Shown piece by piece: positions 1 to 9,367 of a stretch of 44,953 bases of DNA. The DNA comes from Hyphomicrobiales bacterium (GTDB lineage: Bacteria > Pseudomonadota > Alphaproteobacteria > Rhizobiales > Phreatobacteraceae). The DNA is taken from positions 1 to 44,953 of the forward strand of contig JAFKKV010000047.1 of NCBI GenBank assembly GCA_017304475.1, given 5' to 3'. The notes beneath the pieces were generated by a model. That model saw nothing but the letters and a program-made list of their open reading frames with translations, had not been told where the DNA came from and did not search any database. Position 1 is the first letter of the stretch. Each line of letters begins with the position of its first letter. A program made the translations under genes and the position numbers.

Positions 1-108
1 TGGGAGAGGGTTACTTGCTGCGCCCTTTTTCGGCCGGCCCCCTCTGTTCGGCGGGGATACGTCACCTGGGCTGGTCCCTAGGATTCCCGATGAATCGCAG
101 GGGGAAAT

Positions 109-2880
109 GTGGTCGGGGGCATGGCATTGGCGGATATCGGGAATGAACGGCGCGGGCGCGCGCCGTATGGCGCGGGGTGTCCGTCGGCGGTGACCATGAT
201 GACGGCGGGTTTCGCCTGCTGCCTGGCCCTCGCCGCCGGCGCTGCCCGCGCGCAGACCTCCGGGACGGTCTCGACCTTGCCCGTGCCGGCCGGGGCGACC
301 AGCGGTTCCGCCTCGCTGATCAACGGCGACGGCACGGTGGTGGTCGGCAATGCCAGCTATCCCAGCATCCTCTACGCGCCGCCGCCGCCGTTCTCGGCGG
401 GCACCTATACGCCGAACCGGCCCTGGCGCTGGACCGGCGGGGCGACCTCGACGGATCTCGGCGCGGCCGGCGGCCATGTCTTCAACGGCGCTTCCGGCAT
501 CAGCCTCGACGGCACGGTGCTCGCCGGCACCTCGAGCAGCCCCTTCACAGCGGCGGTCGGCTGGCGCTGGACCGAGGCCGGCGGCTACCAGATGCTGGCG
601 CTGCCGGTGGGCACCACCGATTTCGGCGCGACCGTCGGCGGCATCACGGTGCGCGGCCTGAGCGGCGACGGCAATACGCTGGTCGGCGTCACCAGCGTCA
701 ATATCCAGCGTGCCTTCCGATGGACCCAGGCCGGCGGCTACGAAAATATCGGCCTGCCCGGCGGCAATGCGGCGAACGGCCTGCCCTGGTCCGGCTCGAC
801 CGCGGCGGCAGCGAGTTATGACGGGTCGGCCGTCGCGGTGACGCTGTTCGGCACCGTCACCACGACGACCCAGCGTGCCGCGCGCTGGACCTCGGCGGGC
901 GGCTTCGAGATCATCGAGCCGACGGCCGGTTTCCAGCGCACCAATGCGCTCGGCATCAGCCGCGACGGCACCGTCATCGCCGGCGACCTGCTCGGCAGCG
1001 GCGGCGCCCAGCAGGCGTTCAAATGGACCTCGGCCGGCGGCATCCAGCAGCTCGGCTATGTGCCGGGCGCGACCTTCAGCTTCTATACGGGCATGTCGGG
1101 CGATGCCGGGCGCATCGTTGGCAATAGCGGCAAGGACGGTGCCGGCGCCTTCCAGGTGCCGTTTCTCTGGACCACCGCCGATGGCATGCGCACGCTGGAC
1201 GCGGTGGTGACGGCGGCCGGCGTCAATCTCGGCGGGCTGACGCTGACGCGGGCCAACAATATCTCGAGCGACGGCTCCTCGATCATCGGCAATGCACGCA
1301 ATGCCGCCAATCAGACCGTGCCGTTCCTGCTGGTGCTGGATTTCGACGTCCAGCCGATCCTGTCGACCTCGTTCTCGACCACCACCAACCGCACGCTCGT
1401 CACCCAGTCGGCGGTCAACCAGACCTATGCCACCACGGTGGTCGGCGTGCTCAACGGCAACCCGGTATTTTCGCGCGTCACCGCCGAGGCGATTGCGGGC
1501 GGCGCCAGCGTGACGGCGCTGGCCGATGCCCGCGCGGCCATGCAGGCCAGCGTCGGGCTGCGCCAGGTCGTCGTCGATGCGCCGGTGCGCGTCGCTTCGC
1601 AGACCGTCACGCTCGGCAGCCATTCGACGACCCAGGACGTGGTCACCGGCCAGTCGCAGACCGTGTTCAGCTATACGACCAGCGGGCCGACCGTGATCGC
1701 GACCGGCGATCTCGGCGAATGCACCACCGCCGGCACGGCAGGCGCCGGCCCGAGCGGCTGCAGCAAGCCGGGCACAGCGCTGATCATCGCCTCGAGCCGG
1801 ACCAGCACCAACACCCATACCAATACGCTGATCGACGTCACCTCGACGACCACGGTGACCACCGACCAGCGCCTCGACGAGACCTATGAGGTGCGTGGCC
1901 GGCTCGGCAACCAGCTCGGCACGGTTCATGCGCTCGCCGGTTTCGCCGCGATCGAGCAGGGCGACCGCTTCATTCGCCGGATGCTGGAGGAGCGCGATGC
2001 GCCGCAGGCGGCGCCGACGGCGACCGAAATGTCCGGCGGCGGCCGGCCGGCCCGCTTCGAGTCGCCCTGGCGCATGTTCGGCGAGGCCTTCGGCCAGCGC
2101 AACGGCACCGGCGCCGATGCCGGCCGGGGCATTGCCCGCACCAGCGGCGACCTCGCCGGCCTTGCCGGCGGCATCGGCTACCAGGTCTCGCCGGGTTTCC
2201 TGGTCGGCGCCGCCCTGCAATGGGGCGTGTCGAGCCTGCGCGTCCAGGATCCGCTCGCGCCCGAGAGCCTGAATGTCGAACTCACCCAGCTCGGCCTGTT
2301 CAGCCGGCTGCGCCAGGGCCCCCTGTCAGTCGGTTTCAGCCTCGCCTATGGCACAGGCCGCGCCCGCACCGCGGTCGCTGGCGGCACGGCGAGCCGCGGC
2401 ATCGAGACGCTCTCGGCCGGCGGCCGGATCAGCTACGACCTGCCGCTCGGCCCGGTTCTGCTGACGCCCGAACTGGGGCTCCGCCACATCTCGGTGCGGG
2501 TCGGCGGCTTCGCCGAGACCGGCGGCGCGTCGCCGCTCACCGGGCTCGGCAACGGCTACGACAACACCCGCGCCTGGCTCGGCCTGGCGCTCACCGCGCC
2601 GTTCCGCCACGAGGGCCTGACGTTCGAGCCGCGGCTTTATGCAAGGCTCACCCATGACTGGGGCGAGGCGAGCGGCCGGGCCGATGTCACCTTCTCATCC
2701 CTGCCGACGCTGCCCTTGCAGGCGCTGGGGCCCAATGTCGGGCGGCTCGGGGTCGATCTCGGCGCCTCGATCGAGGCGCGGCTCAGCCGTTCGGTCGGGC
2801 TGTTCGCTGCCTATGACGGGCGGTTTCGCGAGCGGTCGCAGTCGCATACGGCGACGGGCGGGGTGAGGATCGTGTGGTAG
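109..2880 (+). CDS. Autotransporter (type Va) with HAF-type extracellular repeats
   Basis: The predicted product is a large secreted or surface protein. A Sec signal peptide (hydrophobic run FACCLALAAGAARAQ, ending near residue 49 from the first start) precedes a passenger of about 400 residues. The passenger is built of repeated units with a W-R-W-T or F-R-W-T core followed by A-G-G-Y or A-G-G-F, and G-x-S-x-D-G-T-x-x-x-G, the pattern of the HAF extracellular repeat family. A Thr/Ser-rich linker follows, then a C-terminal beta-barrel of about 270 residues ending in an aromatic residue (VRIVW), as outer-membrane barrels do. The start is uncertain: GTG at 109 has a GGGGG run just upstream, ATG at 121 is also possible, and ATG at 196 would start directly at the signal peptide. 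The passenger's target is unknown. The gene stands alone, followed by a repeat-rich spacer. Confidence 0.88.
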   Translation: MVGGMALADIGNERRGRAPYGAGCPSAVTMMTAGFACCLALAAGAARAQTSGTVSTLPVPAGATSGSASLINGDGTVVVGNASYPSILYAPPPPFSAGTYTPNRPWRWTGGATSTDLGAAGGHVFNGASGISLDGTVLAGTSSSPFTAAVGWRWTEAGGYQMLALPVGTTDFGATVGGITVRGLSGDGNTLVGVTSVNIQRAFRWTQAGGYENIGLPGGNAANGLPWSGSTAAAASYDGSAVAVTLFGTVTTTTQRAARWTSAGGFEIIEPTAGFQRTNALGISRDGTVIAGDLLGSGGAQQAFKWTSAGGIQQLGYVPGATFSFYTGMSGDAGRIVGNSGKDGAGAFQVPFLWTTADGMRTLDAVVTAAGVNLGGLTLTRANNISSDGSSIIGNARNAANQTVPFLLVLDFDVQPILSTSFSTTTNRTLVTQSAVNQTYATTVVGVLNGNPVFSRVTAEAIAGGASVTALADARAAMQASVGLRQVVVDAPVRVASQTVTLGSHSTTQDVVTGQSQTVFSYTTSGPTVIATGDLGECTTAGTAGAGPSGCSKPGTALIIASSRTSTNTHTNTLIDVTSTTTVTTDQRLDETYEVRGRLGNQLGTVHALAGFAAIEQGDRFIRRMLEERDAPQAAPTATEMSGGGRPARFESPWRMFGEAFGQRNGTGADAGRGIARTSGDLAGLAGGIGYQVSPGFLVGAALQWGVSSLRVQDPLAPESLNVELTQLGLFSRLRQGPLSVGFSLAYGTGRARTAVAGGTASRGIETLSAGGRISYDLPLGPVLLTPELGLRHISVRVGGFAETGGASPLTGLGNGYDNTRAWLGLALTAPFRHEGLTFEPRLYARLTHDWGEASGRADVTFSSLPTLPLQALGPNVGRLGVDLGASIEARLSRSVGLFAAYDGRFRERSQSHTATGGVRIVW

Positions 2881-3031
2881 CGCGGCCCTATTGTCAGAGA
2901 CGTTTGATCGGTTGGAAATGGGGCGCACTGCATCAAAGGGGCTGACCCTTTGAGGCTTGCAAGAGCTCGCACGCCGGACGCGGGCTGCGACAGGATTCAC
3001 ACAGCGCTCGACATGAGCACAGTACGCCACG

Positions 3032-3229
3032 CCAAGGCAAAGCAATTGCTTTGTCTGAGGCCGAGGCGAAGCCGAGGGGAAGGGGGGCCAGGGGCCACTT
3101 CACGGCGCCCTCAGCGCATGTATTCAGGTGATTTCGCGACAGCGAGCCCGGAGCCCTGCAACTCCTGGCCCCCTTCCCTCGCTTCGCTCGGCCTCAGGCA
3201 AAGCAATTGCTTTGCCTTGGGGTGACGTC
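3032..3229. repeat. Palindromic intergenic repeat, copy A
   Basis: This is the first of three copies. The outer arms contain the palindrome AAAGCAATTGCTTT at both ends (about 3038 and 3199). Inside them lie inverted GGGGAAGGGGGGCC-type and GGCCCCCTTCCC-type arms around a conserved core (GCGCCCTCAGCGCATG, then GGAGCCCTGCAACTCCTGG). The right end runs into GGTGACGTC. It sits between the autotransporter and the Rnk-like gene and encodes no convincing protein. The arms would fold into a long stem in either strand. Confidence 0.85.
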
Positions 3230-3282
3230 GAGAGAGCCGATGACGCCCCGGATCCTGGCCTCGATCGCCGATCGGGCTGGCC

Positions 3283-3801
3283 TCAGGCGGCGGCCGGTCC
3301 CGGCTCGTCATCGTCGGAAGGACCATGCACGGCCTCCGATGGCGCGGCGCGCGCGCGAAAAGGCAGCACCGAGGGCCGGGATGCGATCGATCGCCGCGCG
3401 CTCGCCCGGGACGCCGCCTCGGGCTGGAAGATGACCTCGGTGACGGAGAGCCTCTCCTGGCCGCCAGCGGGGCGCGCAATCTCGATCGATTCACCTTCGG
3501 CAAGGCCCAGCAGCGCCAGCCCGCGCAGCGTCCGCAAGGACAGGGCGGAACCAGGGAAATTCTCGCCCTCCGCCTGGACGATCAGGCCCGGCGTCACCGG
3601 TCCGTCGTCGATGCGATAGGCGATACGGCTGTTGAGGGTCACCACCCCCGGTGCGATGTCGTCGCGGAAGACGACCCACGCGCCTCTGATCTTGCGCCGC
3701 AACAGGCATTCGAATGCGTCGTCATGGCCGTGACGTTCGAGCATGACTTCGAGAATGGCGAGGTCCTTGGTCGTCAATTGGCAGGTTCTGGTGGCGGACA
3801 T
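3283..3801 (-). CDS. rnk: Rnk-like nucleoside diphosphate kinase regulator (GreA/GreB C-terminal-like domain)
   Basis: This 172-residue protein matches the Rnk family, small cytoplasmic proteins related to the C-terminal domain of GreA/GreB that bind RNA polymerase. Visible family features are the N-terminal helical segment (LTTKDLAILEVMLERH) and the beta-rich part with VTLNSRIAYRIDDG and ALSLRTLRGLALLGLAEGESIEI, where the ALLGL-x-EGE region is typical. The last 40 residues (Arg/Ser/Pro-rich) are a low-complexity extension beyond the usual family length. The start is ATG at 3801 because GGGAG lies at a good distance upstream; the frame stays open further upstream but without family similarity. 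The downstream side abuts palindromic repeat A. Confidence 0.82.
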   Translation of the reverse strand: MSATRTCQLTTKDLAILEVMLERHGHDDAFECLLRRKIRGAWVVFRDDIAPGVVTLNSRIAYRIDDGPVTPGLIVQAEGENFPGSALSLRTLRGLALLGLAEGESIEIARPAGGQERLSVTEVIFQPEAASRASARRSIASRPSVLPFRARAAPSEAVHGPSDDDEPGPAAA

Positions 3802-4006
3802 GGCAAATCTCCCGCCGGCGCGGGCGGGAGCCGCGCCCGGCGATCGGGGCTGACATTGAGGTTGGCGCGCGTTTCCCCCTGGCCGGATCCGGTCCGGCCA
3901 GGGGTCAGGAACCTGGGGCCGGGTGACCTGCCGGGCGCAACGGGAAGCGGCGAGGCCGGGGAAGCCGCGGCCTCCGGCTCCGATCATGGTCGCGGGCGCC
4001 GGTCAT

Positions 4007-4303
4007 TCAGGCACTCACGGCGATGAGCAGGCATATGAGCGCCACCGAGATGACCAGGGCCGTGGCCCAGGCGGCGCGACGCGGCCCGGTGCACGAGAAG
4101 ACGAGGCCGTAGAGGGCGACGACACTCAGGAAAAACACCACGCCGGACAGCTCGGCCAAGGTGAAGGGCCAGCCGAACAGTCCTGCCTGGCGCGCGTCGG
4201 CCGCACCTGCGAGCAGAGGCGGCGCGCCCTGGAACCGCGAGGCACTCTCGCCGGCCTGCTGCAACGCGATGAATTCGGTGAACATGCGATAGGGCGTGAA
4301 CAT
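4007..4303 (-). CDS. Small membrane protein, unknown function
   Basis: This 98-residue protein has two predicted membrane helices in its C-terminal half (about LAELSGVVFFLSVVALYGLV and AAWATALVISVALICLLIA) separated by a short basic loop (CTGPRRA). The N-terminal half is soluble and begins MFTPYRMFTEFIAL. A GGAG lies a few bases before the start. It is transcribed in the same direction as the Rnk-like gene about 200 bp downstream, so they may share a transcript. I do not recognise the family. Confidence 0.6.
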   Translation of the reverse strand: MFTPYRMFTEFIALQQAGESASRFQGAPPLLAGAADARQAGLFGWPFTLAELSGVVFFLSVVALYGLVFSCTGPRRAAWATALVISVALICLLIAVSA

Positions 4304-4967
4304 CGGGGCTCCAGTCGATTCCGCAAGGAGTTGAATGCATTGCGCGCGGCGCCAGCCCTCGGGCCGGCGTCACCGCTGCGATGGTCGAGCGGCCGGCAGG
4401 CCAGTCAGGGTGGCGTGCGATCGGACGCGTGCGATCGGGCTCTTGCGGGCTGATGCGCCAAGGCTGCGCGGAACGACGTCATGTCGTCCGGCAACGCGCG
4501 CCGCCCATGGCGAAGGGGTTCCAATTCTGGATGTCCATGTCTTGATCGCGCGCGCCAGTCGGGCCGCAGCTTTGAGTGTTCAATCAAGTCGATCGTGTCA
4601 TCCCGAGGTCCAGCGTGAGAAACGCACGGCCCCGGGTCAGCCGCGTGCGGTAAACGGCCCCGCGCAGAATGACAAACGTATCGCTGATTGCGTTGTGTAC
4701 ATGGTTTCGTGAAGATGGCTTCTGAGGACAAGAAAGTCAACGGCGGTCGCGATTTGCCATTCCCCGCCGAGGGGCCGGGACTTGTTTCCGAATGGGCGCG
4801 TTTTTGCTGATTCCGGAAGGCGGCCGATACCGGGTCGGGCTTTGGGTTCGCAGTGGAGCCTGGCGGCATTGACGCGGCGTCGGGCTGTTCGCCGCCGGTG
4901 ACGAGCGCTTCCGCGAGCGCGCACTGCATAGGGCGAGGGGGGTGAAGACCGTCTGGCAGGCAGGGAC
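4304..4967. other. Gene-poor spacer of about 660 bp
   Basis: No reading frame here has a plausible start with ribosome binding site, a membrane or domain signature, or alpha-proteobacterial codon bias over its whole length. The GC content is visibly lower around 4560-4760 than in the neighbouring genes. It leads into palindromic repeat copies B and C. I see no tRNA or clear terminator. Confidence 0.5.
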
Positions 4968-5124
4968 GACGTCACCCCCGGCCGAGCGCAGCGAGGGGAA
5001 GGGGGCCAGGGGCCGCGTCGCGGCGCCCTCAGCGCATGCATTCGAGCGGCTCCGCGCGTTGAGCCCGGAGCCCTGCAACTCCTGGACCCCCTTCCCCTCG
5101 CTGCGCTCGGCCGGGGGTGACGTC
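4968..5124. repeat. Palindromic intergenic repeat, copy B
   Basis: The second copy starts GACGTCACCCCC and ends GGGGGTGACGTC, so it has near-perfect terminal inverted repeats. They continue inward as CCGAGCGCAGCGAGGGGAAG and its complement. The core (GCGCCCTCAGCGCATGCATT, GGAGCCCTGCAACTCCTGG) matches copies A and C. It lacks the AAAGCAATTGCTTT outer palindrome of copy A. It is not tandemly spaced like a CRISPR array. Confidence 0.88.
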
Positions 5125-5163
5125 GAGAGAGCCGATTCGTACATCGTATCGATAGGGCACTCT

Positions 5164-5341
5164 ACGTCACCCCCGGCGAGCCCGAGCAGAAGCTCTTGCT
5201 TCTGCGAAGCGAGGGAAGGGGGGCCAGGGGTCGCGTCGCGGTGCCCTCAGCGCATGCATTCGAGCGGTTCCGCGTGTTGAGACCGGAGCCCTGCAACTCC
5301 TGGACCCCCTTCCCCTCGCTGCGCTCGGCCGGGGGTGACGT
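5164..5341. repeat. Palindromic intergenic repeat, copy C
   Basis: The third copy lies 40 bp from copy B in direct orientation. The right arm equals that of copy B. The left arm is a hybrid: it starts ACGTCACCCCCGGCGAG and then carries an inserted small palindrome (AGAAGCTCTTGCTTCT) before the GAGGGAAGGGGGG arm. It lies just downstream of the last ABC importer gene and could act as a transcription barrier. Confidence 0.87.
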
Positions 5342-5386
5342 TGAGAATGCCGACGACCGTTGGGCCCATTCCGGCCACGTTCGCTC

Positions 5387-6376
5387 TCACGCCCCTACCG
5401 TCTGATCGGTCCGGAAACACCGCGCCTCATGGCCCGCCCCCACCGCCACCGGATCCGGCGTCGCCACCGTGCAGGCCGGCAGCGCCAGCTTGCAGCGGGG
5501 CGCGAAGGAGCAGCCCGGCGGCAGGTTGGCGAGGTCGGGCGGCGCGCCGGGGATGGCGTCGAGCCTGGTGCCCTTGGCGAGGGCGTCATGCGCGCGGCTC
5601 TTCAGCAGGCCGATCGTATAGGGGTGGCGGGGCTGGCGGATGATGTCGCGGATCGGGCCGGTCTCGACGATGCGGCCGCCATACATCACGGCGACCCGGT
5701 CGGCGACCTCGACGGCGACGCCGATATCGTGGGTGACGAAGATCACGGCCAGGCCGAGCTCGCGCTGCAATTCGCGGATCAGCAGGAGGATCTGGATCTG
5801 CACGGTGGCGTCGAGCGCAGTGGTCGGCTCGTCGGCGAGCAGCACCTTGGGATTGCAGGCGAGCGCCAGCGCGATCATCGCCCGCTGGCGCATGCCGCCG
5901 GACATTTCATGGGGGAAGTTGTCGAGCCGGCGCTCGGGCGAGGGGATGCGCACCCGTTCGAACAGGTCGAGCGCGCGCTTTCTCGCCTGCGCCATCGAGC
6001 CGCCCTCGTGCTTGACGATGGTCTCGGCGATCTGCCGGCCGAGCGTATAGACCGGGTCCAGCGCCAGGGCCGGTTCCTGGAAGATCATCGAGACGGTGCG
6101 GCCGCGAAAGGCCTGCAGCTCGCGCGGTTTGAGCGCCAGCACGTCCTCCTGCGCGATCCGGATCGTGCCGGTGGTCTTCGTCCGTCGCTCCGGATTGAGC
6201 CGCAGCATGGCACGCAGCGTCACCGACTTGCCCGAGCCGGATTCGCCGAGAATGGCGAGCGTCTCGCCGCGGCCGAGCGTCAGGTCGACGCCGTTGACGG
6301 CCGCGATCGGCTTCGGTCCACCGGTGAAGGTGACGTGCAGGTTCTGGATATCGACGGTGGGCGGAACGCTCAGCAT
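5387..6376 (-). CDS. Peptide-type ABC importer ATPase, DppD/OppD-like
   Basis: This 329-residue cytoplasmic ATPase is one of two that power the dipeptide-type importer. It has Walker A GESGSGKS at residues 44-51, a Q-loop Gln near 100, signature MSGGMRQR at 158-165, Walker B VLLADEPTTALD at 178-189 and an H-loop His at 216. The C-terminal oligopeptide/dipeptide extension carries the cysteine-rich segment PPGCSFAPRC plus two further Cys, which in related DppD/OppD proteins can hold an iron-sulfur cluster. It is the last gene of a five-gene minus-strand operon, 12 nt after the partner ATPase. The transported substrate cannot be read from the ATPase. Confidence 0.95.
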   Translation of the reverse strand: MLSVPPTVDIQNLHVTFTGGPKPIAAVNGVDLTLGRGETLAILGESGSGKSVTLRAMLRLNPERRTKTTGTIRIAQEDVLALKPRELQAFRGRTVSMIFQEPALALDPVYTLGRQIAETIVKHEGGSMAQARKRALDLFERVRIPSPERRLDNFPHEMSGGMRQRAMIALALACNPKVLLADEPTTALDATVQIQILLLIRELQRELGLAVIFVTHDIGVAVEVADRVAVMYGGRIVETGPIRDIIRQPRHPYTIGLLKSRAHDALAKGTRLDAIPGAPPDLANLPPGCSFAPRCKLALPACTVATPDPVAVGAGHEARCFRTDQTVGA

Positions 6377-6388
6377 GATTTCGCCCCC

Positions 6389-7396
6389 TCAAGCCGCGAC
6401 GCGCACGGGCGGCGCCTTGGAATGGCCGGAGCCGGGCTCGGCCATCAGGCAGGCGACGTCGTGATGCGCGCCGGCGCCGATCAAAACCGGCTGATGGCCG
6501 CTGCAGGCGGCCTCGGCGAAGGCGCAGCGGGTGTGGAAGCGGCAGCCGGGCGGCGGGTCGATCGGGTTCGGCGGATCGCCCGAGATCGGCGCCACCTCGG
6601 TGCGGTTGTCCGGGTCCATGGTCGGCATGGAGCGGGTGAGCGCCGAGGAATAGGGATGCAGCGGCTGGCCGAAAATCGCTTCGGAGGGGCCGATCTCGGC
6701 GACCTTGCCGAGATACATGACCATGACCCGGTCCGACATGTAGCGCACCACGTTGAGGTCATGGGAGATGAAGATATAGGTGAGCGCGAACTCGTCCTTC
6801 AGGTCCATCAGCAGGTTGAGCACCTGGGCCTCGACCGACTTGTCGAGCGCCGAGACGGCTTCGTCGAGGATCACCACCTTGGGCTGGAGGGCGAGCGCAC
6901 GGGCGATATTGACGCGCTGGCGCTGGCCGCCCGACAGCTCGTGCGGATAGCGGCCGGCGAAACGCTGGGGTTCCAGGCCGACACGCGCCAGGAGGTCTCG
7001 GGCCCGGTCGATGGCGGCCTGCTTCGGCAGGCCGTGAACCTGCGGGCCGAAGGCGATGGAGGCCTCGATGGTGAGCCTTGGATTCAACGAGGCGTAGCTG
7101 TCCTGGAACACCATCTGCACCTGGCGGCGATAGGCCGAGAGGCTGAGATCTGGCGAACCGACCTTGGCGGCGTCGAACAGGATCTCGCCCGCCGTCGGCT
7201 CGATCAGATGCATCAGCAGCCGGGCGGTGGTCGACTTGCCGCAGCCGCTCTCGCCGACAATGCCCAGCGTCTCGCCGTTGAGCACGTCGAAATCGATACC
7301 GTCGACGGCGCGCACCACCTTTTTCGGCCCGAACAGGCCGCCGGCGACCGGGAAATGCTTGATCAGGCCACGAATGGTCAGGAGCGGCTGTTTCAT
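6389..7396 (-). CDS. Peptide-type ABC importer ATPase, DppF/OppF-like
   Basis: This is the second ATPase of the importer, 335 residues. It has Walker A GESGCGKS (48-55), signature LSGGQRQR (154-161), Walker B VVILDEAVSALD (174-185) and an H-loop His at 212. The C-terminal extension has the Cys-rich PPGCRFHTRC motif typical of this subfamily. Walker B carries Ala where most paralogs have Pro (DEA rather than DEP), a common DppF/OppF-type variant. Its start ATG overlaps the TGA of the upstream permease (ATGA), indicating translational coupling. The frame stays open further upstream, but that part lies within the permease gene and is not used. Confidence 0.95.
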   Translation of the reverse strand: MKQPLLTIRGLIKHFPVAGGLFGPKKVVRAVDGIDFDVLNGETLGIVGESGCGKSTTARLLMHLIEPTAGEILFDAAKVGSPDLSLSAYRRQVQMVFQDSYASLNPRLTIEASIAFGPQVHGLPKQAAIDRARDLLARVGLEPQRFAGRYPHELSGGQRQRVNIARALALQPKVVILDEAVSALDKSVEAQVLNLLMDLKDEFALTYIFISHDLNVVRYMSDRVMVMYLGKVAEIGPSEAIFGQPLHPYSSALTRSMPTMDPDNRTEVAPISGDPPNPIDPPPGCRFHTRCAFAEAACSGHQPVLIGAGAHHDVACLMAEPGSGHSKAPPVRVAA

Positions 7397-8295
7397 TGCT
7401 TCACGTCCATCGCCGAGCGCAGGCCATCGGCCAGAAGGTTGAACGAGATCGAGGTGAAGAAGATCATCATGCCGGGCAGCGCCGCCACCAGCGGCTGGGT
7501 GTAGATCGCCGTCCTCAGCGTGTTGAGCATCAGGCCCCATTCGGGCTCCGGCGGGCGCACCCCGAGGCCGAGGAACGAGAGGCCGGAGGCGAGGATCATC
7601 GACACCGAGATGAGGCCGGTGGCGTAGACGAAGATCGGCCCCAGCACATTGCCCAGCACATGGACGCGAATGATGGTCAGGGCATTGGCGCCCGAGGCGC
7701 GCGCCGCCTCGACATAGTCGCGATTGCGCACCTGGGTGGTCACCGCCTCGGCGACCCGGGCGATCGGCGGGATGAACACGACGGTGAGCGAGACCAGCGC
7801 GTTCTGGATGCCGGCGCCGAGCGCGCCCGACAGCGCCACCGCCAGCAGCACCGAGGGGAAGGCGTAGAACACGTCGATGGTGCGCATCATGATCGTGTTG
7901 GTCTTGCCGCCGACATAGCCGGCGACCACGCCGATCAGGCTGCCGGTCACGAAGGCCATCAGCACGGGCGTGACGCCCATCATGAGCGAATAGCGCGCGC
8001 CATAGATGAGGCGGGAAAGCATGTCGCGGCCGAGCTCGTCGGTGCCGAGCGGGAAGCCCGCCGTGCCGACCGGGCGCAGCCTGCGGATGGTGCGGCCGAG
8101 ATAGGGATCGGCCGGCGCGATCCAGGGCGCGAAAATGGCGATGAGGAACAGCGCCAGCACCAGGCAGCCGGCAAACATCGCCACCTTGTCCTTGCGCACC
8201 CGGCTGAACACGCCCGACCAATAGCCGGGCGAGCGTTCGATGGCCGATGCCGTCTTGGCCGGATCCTGCGGCAGAAGCGAAGCGACTGAGGTCAT
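7393..8295 (-). CDS. Peptide-type ABC importer permease, DppC/OppC-like
   Basis: This 300-residue inner-membrane permease has an N-terminal OppC-type segment (RVRKDKVAMFAGCLVLALFLIAIFAPW), a periplasmic loop with the conserved G-T-D-E-L-G-R-D-M-L-S-R motif, and a core of about five membrane helices. The EAA loop (VEAARASGANALTIIRVHVLGN) contacts the ATPases. The start at 8295 lies 4 nt after the DppB-like stop, and the end overlaps the DppF-like start, so the genes are tightly coupled. Confidence 0.95.
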   Translation of the reverse strand: MTSVASLLPQDPAKTASAIERSPGYWSGVFSRVRKDKVAMFAGCLVLALFLIAIFAPWIAPADPYLGRTIRRLRPVGTAGFPLGTDELGRDMLSRLIYGARYSLMMGVTPVLMAFVTGSLIGVVAGYVGGKTNTIMMRTIDVFYAFPSVLLAVALSGALGAGIQNALVSLTVVFIPPIARVAEAVTTQVRNRDYVEAARASGANALTIIRVHVLGNVLGPIFVYATGLISVSMILASGLSFLGLGVRPPEPEWGLMLNTLRTAIYTQPLVAALPGMMIFFTSISFNLLADGLRSAMDVKQ

Positions 8296-8299
8296 GAGG

Positions 8300-9253
8300 T
8301 CAGCTCCGCTGGATGCGTGGGTCGATGGCGGTCTGCACCACGTCGACCAGGAGGTTCAGGCCGACGAAGAACAAGGCGAGCACCAGGATCGTGCCCTGGA
8401 GAAGCGGCAGGTCGCGCTGGAAGATGGCGGCGTTCAGGAGGAAGCCGGTGCCGGGCCAGGAAAACACCGTCTCGATCAGGATCGAGCCGCCCAGGAGATA
8501 GCCGAGTTGCAGGCCCATGACGGCGAGCGCGGTGGGCGCGGCATTTTTCACCACATGGCCGAAAATGCCGAATTCGGAGAGGCCCTTGGCGCGCAAGGCC
8601 GGCACGAAATCCTGGCTCAGGATGTCCGCCACCAGCGCCCGGATGGTGCGCGCCACGATGCCCATGGGAATGACGCTCATGGTCACCGCCGGCAGGATGA
8701 GATGGCGGATATGCTCCCAGTTGAGCTTCCATTCGGCCGAGCCGCCGGGGCCGGCGCCGGTCGGCGGCAGCCAGTTGAGCTGGGCCGAGAAGATGATCAC
8801 CAGCACCATGCCGAGCCAGTAATGCGGCACGGAGACGCCGATGACCGACAGGAGGGAGGCGATCTTGTCGATCGCGCTGTTCCTGAAATAGCCGGCGACG
8901 AAACCGAAGAGCAGGCCGAAAAAGAAGCCGATCATGGTGGCGACGCAGGCGAGCAGCAGCGTGTTGCGCACCGCGCCGAGCACCTCGCCCGCCACCGCCC
9001 GGCCGGAGGCGATGGAGGTGCCGAGATCGCCCTGGACGGCGCGCAGGCACCATTTGAAGAACTGCTCGTAATAGGGCCGGTCGAAGCCATAGGCGATCAT
9101 CATCTGCTGCTTCAGCGCCTCCGAGGCGTCGGGCGGCAGCACGGAAACGAGCGGGTCGCCGGGCGCGATATGGACCAGCGCGAAACAGACGAGCGAGACG
9201 CCGATCACGATCGGGATCGTGTAGACGAGCCGCTTGGCCAGGTAGACGAGCAT
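8300..9253 (-). CDS. Peptide-type ABC importer permease, DppB/OppB-like
   Basis: This 317-residue permease has the family-specific N-terminus (LVYLAKRLVYTIPIVIGVSL) and the H-I-A-P-G-D-P motif at residues about 28-34. It has six predicted helices and the EAA loop FVPALRAKGLSEFGIFGHVV near residue 215. It pairs with the DppC-like permease to form the translocation channel. It follows the binding-protein gene by 114 bp, a spacer wide enough for partial termination or processing that would favour the binding protein. Confidence 0.95.
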   Translation of the reverse strand: MLVYLAKRLVYTIPIVIGVSLVCFALVHIAPGDPLVSVLPPDASEALKQQMMIAYGFDRPYYEQFFKWCLRAVQGDLGTSIASGRAVAGEVLGAVRNTLLLACVATMIGFFFGLLFGFVAGYFRNSAIDKIASLLSVIGVSVPHYWLGMVLVIIFSAQLNWLPPTGAGPGGSAEWKLNWEHIRHLILPAVTMSVIPMGIVARTIRALVADILSQDFVPALRAKGLSEFGIFGHVVKNAAPTALAVMGLQLGYLLGGSILIETVFSWPGTGFLLNAAIFQRDLPLLQGTILVLALFFVGLNLLVDVVQTAIDPRIQRS

Positions 9254-9367
9254 CGGCAGGACCTCAGGCAGGTGGCGCCCGGGCCGTCCGCGCGAGCGGG
9301 CGGCGGCGGGCCGTCATCCGGAAGGGGCCGGCGACCCGGAGGGGCCGCCGGACGATGTCGCCTGGGC

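Noticed and set aside
4968..5341. Possible CRISPR array (two near-identical copies 40 bp apart)
   Set aside because: The unit is about 160 bp and palindromic, there are only two adjacent copies, and no cas genes are present.
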